Assembly (NCBI GenBank): GCA_019240125.1
Contig: JAFAYW010000025.1
Coordinates: 1-37,324 of the forward strand
Direction of reading: 5' to 3'
DNA: 37,324 nt
Source: Alphaproteobacteria bacterium
GTDB taxonomy: Bacteria; Pseudomonadota; Alphaproteobacteria; ATCC43930; CGMCC-115725
A program made the position numbers and the translations under genes. Of the stretch, positions 31,475-37,324 are shown in pieces (the stretch's first letter is position 1; each line of letters opens with the position of its first letter). A model generated the notes under the pieces. The model was given only the letters and a program-made list of their open reading frames with translations. It did no database searches and had not been told where the DNA came from.

Positions 31475-32380
31475 GTGACCGAGATCACCGCCGCTCAACC
31501 CCTGCTCCGCCCCGACGCGGGCGCGAACAACGAGCCGCATGGCTACTGGCGCGGTGTGGGCGCTCGCCTCTTGCGCGACCACGTCACACTGGCGGTCGGC
31601 GTATTGCTGCTGGCGATCATCCTGCTCGCGATCTGTGCCCCGCTGGTGGCAACGCACGACCCGCTGCAAGGCAGTGTCTTGCGGCGCCTCAAGCCAATCG
31701 GTACACCGGGCTTCTGGCTCGGCACCGATGAAACCGGCCGGGATATCTGGTCCCGCCTAGTCTATGGCGCCCGCTTATCGCTCGTCTGTGGCATTACCCC
31801 GGTGTTCTTCGCGACGATGATCGGAGGCTCGCTTGGCCTGATCGCCGGGATCAGCGGTCGCTTCATCAATATGCTGGTGATGCGCGTCGTCGATGTGTTC
31901 TACGCATTTCCCTCGGTGTTGCTGGCGATCGCGATCTGCGGCGTGATCGGGGCTGGTATCGGCAATACGATCCTGTCGCTGAGCGTCGTATTCATCCCGC
32001 CGATTGTCCGCGTCACCGAGAGCCTAACGACCCAGGTCAAGAGCCGCGACTTTGTCGAGGCGGCGCGGGCCAGCGCGGCGCCGCTGCATGCGATCATCCG
32101 CCACCAGATCGTGCCGAATGTGCTGGGCGGCATCCTGGTCTACGCCACCAGCCTCGTCAGCATCAGCATCATTCTGTCGGCCGGCCTGTCGTTCCTCGGC
32201 CTAGGCGTGACCCCGCCCAACCCGGAATGGGGGCTGATGCTCAACGCGTTGCGGCAGGCGATCTTCGTCAATCCGATCGTCGCCGCCCTGCCCGGCGTCG
32301 CCATCGTCATCACCTCGCTTTGCTTCAACCTGCTGAGCGACGGGTTGCGCAGTGCAATGGACATAAAGCTCCAGACATGA
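31475..32380 (+). CDS. ABC transporter permease (DppC/OppC type)
   Basis: The 301-residue partner permease starts at GTG 31475 after GGAG, with a cytoplasmic N-terminus, then HVTLAVGVLLLAIILLAICAPL, the typical GFWLGTDETGRDIWSRLVYGARLSL, and the EAA-like loop DFVEAARASAAPLHAIIRHQIVPN. The C-terminal SFLGLGVTPPNPEWG is a DppC hallmark. The stop overlaps the ATPase start (ATGA). Confidence 0.93.
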   Translation: MTEITAAQPLLRPDAGANNEPHGYWRGVGARLLRDHVTLAVGVLLLAIILLAICAPLVATHDPLQGSVLRRLKPIGTPGFWLGTDETGRDIWSRLVYGARLSLVCGITPVFFATMIGGSLGLIAGISGRFINMLVMRVVDVFYAFPSVLLAIAICGVIGAGIGNTILSLSVVFIPPIVRVTESLTTQVKSRDFVEAARASAAPLHAIIRHQIVPNVLGGILVYATSLVSISIILSAGLSFLGLGVTPPNPEWGLMLNALRQAIFVNPIVAALPGVAIVITSLCFNLLSDGLRSAMDIKLQT

Positions 32381-33561
32381 TGGTCACCCACCCTCTGCCA
32401 GAAGATCGGGGCGGCCCAGCGCAACCGCTGTTGATCGTGCGCGATCTGAAAAAGCATTTCCCGGCGAAAGGCGGCTTCTGGGGGTTTGGCGGCGATACGG
32501 TACAAGCCGTTGACGGCGTCTCGTTCTCAATCGCAAAAGGCAGCACGCTGGGTGTGGTTGGCGAGTCCGGCTGCGGTAAATCCACCACCGCACGGCTGCT
32601 GTTGCATCTGATCGCCCCGGATGCGGGCGAGATCATCTTCGATGGCGACGCGGTTGGCACTTCCGATGGCATCAGCGTGCGCGAGCTGCGGCTGGCGGCG
32701 CAGATGGTATTTCAGGACAGCTATTCCTCACTCAACCCGCGCTCGACGATCGCAGATATCATCGCGTTCGGGCCGCGCGCCGCCAGAGGTGTCTCAACGC
32801 GCCAGGCTCATGACCGGGCCGAGCGGCTGCTTGACCAGGTTGGGTTGCGCGCGTCGCTGTTCGCCCGCCGCTACCCGCACGAGCTGTCGGGCGGTCAGCG
32901 CCAGCGTGTCAATATCGCGCGGGCGCTCGCCCTCGAGCCGCGCCTGCTGATTCTCGACGAGGCGGTCTCCGCCCTCGACAAATCGGTCGAGGCGCAAATC
33001 CTCAACCTGCTGGCTGACCTGCGGCGTGATCTCGGCCTCACCTATCTGTTCATCTCGCACGATCTCAACGTCGTGAGGCACGTCAGCGATCAGGTCGTCG
33101 TGATGTATCTCGGTCGCATCGTCGAGATCGCGCCGGTCGCCGATCTGTTCCGCCACCCGGCGCATCCTTATACTCAGGCGCTGCTGCGCGCGATGCCGAG
33201 CATGGACCCGGATAATCGCACGAGCGTGCCGCCGCTGACAGGCGATCCACCGAACCCGATCAACCCACCCTCCGGCTGCCGTTTCCGCACCCGCTGCACG
33301 TTTGCCGAGGGGGTATGCGCGCGGGTGTCGCCCGTACTTTCGGCGATCGAAGAAGAACCCTCTCCCGCAATGCGAGGGAAGGGGGACCGCTTGCGCGCGC
33401 AAGCGGTGGATGAGGGTCCGATGCAGGAAATTTCGCGGGTCCGCCTCACCCCAACCCTGTCCCCCAGTGGGGGCGAGGGGGCGCATCTTGCCGCTTGCCA
33501 CATGGTGATCCCCGGTTCCGGGCACAGCCAAGCCGCTGTCGTGGGGGCCGGCCATGATTGA
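32377..33561 (+). CDS. ABC transporter ATP-binding protein (DppF/OppF type) with repeat insertion
   Basis: The 394-residue ATPase has Walker A GESGCGKST (62-70), Q-loop FQD, signature LSGGQ (170-174), Walker B LLILDE (190-195) and the oligopeptide-type C-terminal cysteine region RFRTRC...C. Walker B reads DEAVSALD where DEPTSALD is usual. Residues about 328-368 have no family counterpart and are encoded by a palindromic repeat; the normal ending HLAACHMVIP resumes after it. The gene overlaps the upstream permease and, by 8 bp, the second ATPase. Confidence 0.92.
   Translation: MMVTHPLPEDRGGPAQPLLIVRDLKKHFPAKGGFWGFGGDTVQAVDGVSFSIAKGSTLGVVGESGCGKSTTARLLLHLIAPDAGEIIFDGDAVGTSDGISVRELRLAAQMVFQDSYSSLNPRSTIADIIAFGPRAARGVSTRQAHDRAERLLDQVGLRASLFARRYPHELSGGQRQRVNIARALALEPRLLILDEAVSALDKSVEAQILNLLADLRRDLGLTYLFISHDLNVVRHVSDQVVVMYLGRIVEIAPVADLFRHPAHPYTQALLRAMPSMDPDNRTSVPPLTGDPPNPINPPSGCRFRTRCTFAEGVCARVSPVLSAIEEEPSPAMRGKGDRLRAQAVDEGPMQEISRVRLTPTLSPSGGEGAHLAACHMVIPGSGHSQAAVVGAGHD
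33358..33480. repeat. In-frame palindromic repeat inside an ABC ATPase gene
   Basis: A 123-bp (41-codon) unit begins CCCTCTCCCGCAATGCGAGG and ends CCCCCAGTGGGGGCGAGGG. It contains a perfect 22-bp palindrome at 33386-33407 (half-site ACCGCTTGCGC) and a terminal CCTCACCCCAACCCTGTCCC, wording typical of intergenic REP-like repeats in many proteobacteria. It lies in the C-terminal part of the ATPase and keeps the reading frame open. Confidence 0.75.
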
Positions 33562-34546
33562 GGGCGCCGCGGTCGAGGTCGAGAATCTCACGGTTCACTT
33601 CCGTCAACGCGACCGCACGATTCACGCGGTCAACGGCCTCAACTTCCGGTTGGCGCGGGGCGAGGTGTTGGGCATCCTCGGCGAATCCGGCTCGGGCAAA
33701 AGCGTCACCCTGCGTGCCTTGATGCGGCTCCTGCCGGAAACCTGCGAGATCGGCGGCCGCGTCGCGATTGAAGGCGAGGATATCACCGCCGCCTCGACCA
33801 ACCGCCTTGAGGAGATGCGCGGCAACCGCATCGCGATGATTTTTCAGGAGCCGGTTACCGCACTCGACCCGGTATTTACGATCGGCGAACAGATCGCGGA
33901 GACGATGATGCGACACCAGGGGATCGGGTGGCGCACGGCCAAGGCGCACGCGCTCGAACTGCTCGAGCGGGTGCAGATCCCCTCGGCCCGGCGCCGCTTC
34001 GATGCGTTTCCGCACGAGATGTCAGGCGGCATGCGGCAGCGCGCGATGATCGCCCTCGCCCTTTCATGCAACCCGGCGGTATTGCTGGCAGACGAGCCGA
34101 CCACCGCGCTCGATGTAACGGTGCAGATCCAGATCCTCCTGCTGCTGCGCGAGTTGCAGCGCGAGCTGGGCATGGCGGTGATCTTTGTGACCCACGATGT
34201 CGGCGCCGCGGTCGAGGTCAGCGACCGGCTGGCGGTAATGTATGCCGGTCGCTTCGTCGAGACCGGTCGTGCCGCCAGCGTCTTGAAACAACGTGCCCAC
34301 CCCTATACCGAGGGGCTGCTCAACGCGAACCTGCATGGGGTCGAGCCAGGAAGCCGCCTCACTACCATCCCAGGCGCGCCACCGAACCTGTCAGCCTTGC
34401 CGCCGGGATGCAGCTTCGCGCCACGCTGTACCTATTCCGAGGCAGCCTGCACCACCGCCTTTCCCGACGTGGTCGAGTTGGACGCTGACCATCGCGTACG
34501 CTGCCGGCGCGCCGATCAGGTGGCCGGCCTGCGCATGCCGCCTTAG
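33554..34546 (+). CDS. ABC transporter ATP-binding protein (DppD/OppD type)
   Basis: The 330-residue ATPase has Walker A GESGSGKSV (43-51), Q-loop FQEP, signature MSGGM (156-160), Walker B LLADEPTTALD (177-187) and the switch histidine in VTHD. The oligopeptide/dipeptide C-terminal region is present, with GCSFAPRCTYSEAAC. It completes the importer: one binding protein, two permeases and two distinct ATPases, all on the plus strand with overlaps from the second permease on. Confidence 0.94.
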   Translation: MIEGAAVEVENLTVHFRQRDRTIHAVNGLNFRLARGEVLGILGESGSGKSVTLRALMRLLPETCEIGGRVAIEGEDITAASTNRLEEMRGNRIAMIFQEPVTALDPVFTIGEQIAETMMRHQGIGWRTAKAHALELLERVQIPSARRRFDAFPHEMSGGMRQRAMIALALSCNPAVLLADEPTTALDVTVQIQILLLLRELQRELGMAVIFVTHDVGAAVEVSDRLAVMYAGRFVETGRAASVLKQRAHPYTEGLLNANLHGVEPGSRLTTIPGAPPNLSALPPGCSFAPRCTYSEAACTTAFPDVVELDADHRVRCRRADQVAGLRMPP

Positions 34547-34663
34547 CTGTTGCTCGGACAATGGTGCTGCACTGCGAGGAGAGCCGTTTCGCAACTGCGG
34601 CATAACCTCGCGGAAACCGCCTTAAGCGCTTGAATTCGTGGCGTTCACAGTACGGCGCTGGGT

Positions 34664-34682
34664 AGCGTGGCGGCGGCACGCT
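34664..34682 (+). other. Hairpin upstream of MFS gene
   Basis: AGCGTG (34664-34669) and CACGCT (34677-34682) form a perfect 6-bp stem with a 7-nt loop, 35 bp before the MFS start, in a 171-bp gap. It might end the ABC transcript or structure the MFS leader. No T-tract and no convincing promoter were found here. Confidence 0.25.
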
Positions 34683-34717
34683 CCGCCTGGTGAGCGACCT
34701 ACTCCCGCTGAGGTCAG

Positions 34718-36046
34718 ATGCAATACGAAGAGGTTCGATCATTACCTGCGCCCGGGTTGCTTGGGCTCACGTCGTATCAGTGGAAAATCTTTCTGGTCAC
34801 CTGGCTCGGCTGGGCCCTGGATTCTACCGATTTCGGCCTGTTTGCCTTTGTCTTGCGACCTGCGTTGACGGAGTTGCTGGGCGGCAATCCCAGCCCGGCG
34901 CAAATTGGCCAGGTGGGTGGCTATCTGGCGATGGCCGGATTGCTTGGCTGGGCGTTCGGCGGCTTTTTGTTCGGCATCGTCGCCGATTACATCGGACGGG
35001 TGCGGGCGCTGGCGCTCAGCATCGTGATCTTCAGCGTGTTCACGGCCTGTCAGGGGTTTGCCCACTCAGCGTTCCAGTTGGGAATATTCCGCTTTCTTGG
35101 CGGGCTCGGGACCGGCGCCGAGGGGATTGTCGGAATCGCACTCACCGCCGAGGTTTTCGCCAACAAGAACCGCGCCAAGGTGCTGGGCTTGATGATGACG
35201 GGCGGCGCCTTCGGTCCGCTGATCGGCGGGCAAATCTACAGCCTCGTCGGGCCGTTCGGCTGGCGCTATGTGTTCTTCGTCGGCATCCTGCCGGCCATCC
35301 TGTTATTGATCCTGCGCCGCGGCGTGCCGGAGCCGGATCATTTCAGCGCTGTGCAGGAGCGGCGCGCCGCCGTTCGCGAAGCCGGCGGAGCGACCAGCCA
35401 TGAAGACCGCGAGTTCATGCGCTTTCCGTTCGCGCAGCTGTTCTCGCCGGCTCTGCGTTTCGGCACCTTTGTCGGCCTGCTGTTCTGCCTTGGTACGCTA
35501 CTGTCGATCTGGACCAGCCAGATCTGGCTGCCGACGATCCAGACCATGATGCTGCAAAAGGAGAACATCACCGGCGCGGCCGCCATCCCCTATGTCGGCA
35601 ACGGCATGATGCTGTGGGGTCTTGGCGGTATTGTCGGATATGCCAGCTTCGGCTTTATCGCCGACGTGATTGGCCGCCGCCTGACGATCATCTTGTTCAA
35701 TATCGGGGCGATCGCCAGCGGCCTTGTGCTGTATCTCGGCCTCGACACCTATTCATGGTATCCGCTGGTGTTACCGATTTTCGGCTGTTTCGTGTTTGGC
35801 GTCTTCTCCGGGCACGCGGTGTACCTGCCGGAGCTGTTCCCGACGCATGTGCGGGCGACAGCGGTGTCGTTCTGCAATGGATCGGGCCGCATCATCACCA
35901 GCTTCGGCCCGCTGGTCGCCGGCCTCCTGGTGGTGCCGTTCGGCAGCTTCAACAACGCCGCCGCCTTCATGACCTGCTTCGCAGTGCTCAGCATAATCGC
36001 GATGCTGATCGGCCGCGAAACCCGCGACGACGAGTTGCCGACTTAG
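34718..36046 (+). CDS. MFS transporter, AAHS/sugar-porter-like
   Basis: The 442-residue protein has about 12 membrane helices. It shows WLGWALDSTDFGLFAFVL (acidic helix 1 as in aromatic-acid:H+ symporters), the loop motif GIVADYIGRVRALAL, RFLGGLGTGAEGIVGIALTAEVFANKNR after helix 4-5, and ELFPTHVRATAVSFCNG in the second half. Uptake of an organic acid is the best family-based guess. It stands apart from the ABC operon by 171 bp and converges on the thiolase gene. Confidence 0.88.
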   Translation: MQYEEVRSLPAPGLLGLTSYQWKIFLVTWLGWALDSTDFGLFAFVLRPALTELLGGNPSPAQIGQVGGYLAMAGLLGWAFGGFLFGIVADYIGRVRALALSIVIFSVFTACQGFAHSAFQLGIFRFLGGLGTGAEGIVGIALTAEVFANKNRAKVLGLMMTGGAFGPLIGGQIYSLVGPFGWRYVFFVGILPAILLLILRRGVPEPDHFSAVQERRAAVREAGGATSHEDREFMRFPFAQLFSPALRFGTFVGLLFCLGTLLSIWTSQIWLPTIQTMMLQKENITGAAAIPYVGNGMMLWGLGGIVGYASFGFIADVIGRRLTIILFNIGAIASGLVLYLGLDTYSWYPLVLPIFGCFVFGVFSGHAVYLPELFPTHVRATAVSFCNGSGRIITSFGPLVAGLLVVPFGSFNNAAAFMTCFAVLSIIAMLIGRETRDDELPT

Positions 36047-36139
36047 ATAGCATTAATGTTTTGTTAATCGGTTCGTGCGCTAATGATCGACAAGCAAATA
36101 CAGCGCTGGACCGGATAAACCGGCAATTTCTGCGAGCGC

Positions 36140-36184
36140 GCGGGCGGGGATAAAGAGATCAGGGTCGCGATCTCTCCCGCCCGC
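36140..36184. terminator. Large inverted repeat between MFS and thiolase genes
   Basis: AGAGATC (36154-36160) pairs with GATCTCT (36169-36175) around an 8-nt loop. Beyond a 4-nt bulge (ATAA), GCGGGCGGG pairs with CCCGCCCGC (36176-36184). The result is about 16 bp of stem in the 199-bp gap between convergent genes. A bidirectional terminator is likely, though no T-tract follows. The segment 36047-36070 just after the MFS stop is AT-rich. Confidence 0.5.
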
Positions 36185-36245
36185 CATTTGCGCAGCACCG
36201 CGCATGACGCGCGGCGCCGAACTCCTCTTTCCGACCCGCTCCGGA

Positions 36246-37324
36246 CTAGGCTTGGTTTGTCATGATGATCGTGCCCGACGCGGCAAACATGCCGCCGACA
36301 CCATGACACACTGAGATTTTCGCGCCGGGCACCTGCGCCGGGGCGCTGCCACGCATCTGGCGCACGCTTTCCTGCAACGCATACATCCCGTACATGCCCG
36401 AATGCATGTAGCTGAGGCCGCCGCCATTGGTGTTGAGTGGCAATTTCGCGCCGGGGGCCGTATTGCGCTCCCAGATGAACGACGCCGCCTCGCCCCGCTT
36501 GCAGAAGCCGAGATCTTCCAATCCGTAGATCGGCAGATGCGCGAAGGCGTCGTAGATCATCAGGTGGTCGACATCCTTGTGGCCGATGCCGGCTTCGGCG
36601 AAGGCGGTCGGCCCCGCCACCCGGAAGGCGCGCGACGTCGTGAAATCCTCCATCTGGCTGACCATCGGCGTCTCGGCCGACTCCCCGGTGCCGAGCAGAT
36701 AGACTGGCTTGGTTGGAAAATCCTTGGCGCGGTCTGCGGTGGTCAGGATCAGCGCGCCGCCCCCATCGGTCACCAGGCAGCACATCAGCAACCGGAACGG
36801 ATAGGCGATCATCCGCGAGCTGAGCACATCTTCGACATTGATCGGGTCCTTGAAGGTGGCGCGCGGGTTTTTCGCGGCCCATTCGCGCTGGATCACCGCG
36901 ACCATCGCCAGCTGTTCCTGCGTCACGCCGTAGGTTTTGAGATACCGCAATACCGGGATCGTAAAGAGGGTCGGCGGCCCCATCGGGCCGTAGGGCAATT
37001 CGAACTGCCCTTGCAGGCTGCCCGGCGACACCGCCGGCCGGCTGCGCGCGACGCCGGAGCGACCGCTTTCGCCGTGCGTGATCAGCACGGTCTTGCACAG
37101 CCCGCTTTCGATCGCGGCGGCGGCGTGGCGGACATGAATCATGAAGGAGCAGCCGCCGACCGCGGTGCCGTCGACCCAGCGAGGCGTGATACCGAGATAA
37201 TGCGCGATCGTGACCGGGGTCTCGCCGGCTGTCGCGATGCCGTCGATGTCCTTGGGCCGAGGCCGGCGTCCTTCATCGCATTCAGCGCGGCGTCGGCGTG
37301 GAGCCCGATCTGCGACAGGTCCGG
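36246..37324 (-). CDS. Thiolase, SCP-x type; 5' end cut by the window, apparent frameshift
   Basis: The downstream reading frame has the nucleophile region TAVGGCSFMIHVRHAAAAI, LPLNTNGGGLSYMHSG (His motif) and the C-terminal CHGVGGMF (second catalytic Cys), which define the lipid-transfer/SCP-x thiolase group acting on 3-ketoacyl-CoA. The N-terminal part is readable in another frame: PDLSQIGLHADAALNAMKDAG up to about 37256, then KDIDGIATAGETPVTIAHYL in the frame of the rest. One base seems missing from a C-run (coding strand) at 37254-37258. The true start lies beyond the window. Either a sequencing error or an inactive gene. Confidence 0.82.
   Translation of the reverse strand, partial: GPVADRAPRRRRAECDEGRRPRPKDIDGIATAGETPVTIAHYLGITPRWVDGTAVGGCSFMIHVRHAAAAIESGLCKTVLITHGESGRSGVARSRPAVSPGSLQGQFELPYGPMGPPTLFTIPVLRYLKTYGVTQEQLAMVAVIQREWAAKNPRATFKDPINVEDVLSSRMIAYPFRLLMCCLVTDGGGALILTTADRAKDFPTKPVYLLGTGESAETPMVSQMEDFTTSRAFRVAGPTAFAEAGIGHKDVDHLMIYDAFAHLPIYGLEDLGFCKRGEAASFIWERNTAPGAKLPLNTNGGGLSYMHSGMYGMYALQESVRQMRGSAPAQVPGAKISVCHGVGGMFAASGTIIMTNQA

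Overview
This window is a chromosomal segment from a GC-rich Alphaproteobacterium. The best evidence is the leftward core block rpoZ, spoT/rel, acpS, lepB, rnc, era, in an order common in that class, together with alphaproteobacterial-type repeats and a ROSE-like RNA thermometer. A Rhodospirillales/Acetobacteraceae-like lineage is plausible, but that is an inference. I see no phage, plasmid, CRISPR or transposase genes.

Left block (1-7200): omega subunit, (p)ppGpp synthetase/hydrolase, holo-ACP synthase, signal peptidase I, RNase III and Era are all on the minus strand. Stops and starts overlap at lepB/rnc and rnc/era. A tRNA-Cys(GCA) with its own promoter reads away from rpoZ, followed by a sulfotransferase-like gene. 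Next (7226-12118) is a candidate membrane-lipid module. It holds a three-domain LplT-PlsC-Aas fusion, divergently transcribed from a TetR regulator that overlaps a lipase-like hydrolase gene. One palindrome lies across both divergent promoters.

The middle (12126-28441) is a mosaic of short accessory or metabolic units: thioesterase, dienelactone hydrolase, two SnoaL-like proteins, an atypical sirtuin with an MFS exporter, a luciferase-like flavin oxidoreductase, an AT-rich patch with a secreted low-complexity peptide and an orphan Flp pilin (53 aa), a small heat-shock protein with a methyltransferase, a Tim44-like protein, an ATP-dependent DNA ligase with an O-methyltransferase, a DUF192 protein, two PLP enzymes, a beta-propeller lactonase and a GT4 glycosyltransferase. 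A 142-bp element with terminal inverted repeats occupies the one gene-free stretch longer than 300 bp (13932-14302).

The right block (28444-34546) is a complete peptide/nickel/opine-type ABC importer (binding protein, two permeases, two ATPases). It is preceded by a textbook sigma-54 -24/-12 element with a repeated CAGTAA motif about 100-140 bp upstream, where an enhancer-binding protein would sit. The first ATPase gene carries a 123-bp palindromic repeat inserted in frame near its 3' end. After it come an MFS transporter and, running off the right edge, a thiolase of the SCP-x type with an apparent one-base frameshift.

No wholly new multi-gene system is evident. The most interesting signals are regulatory or structural: the sigma-54 enhancer layout, the ROSE-like thermometer, the repeat turned into protein sequence, the shared TetR operator over a lipid deacylation/reacylation gene set, and the sirtuin with altered NAD-pocket motifs.
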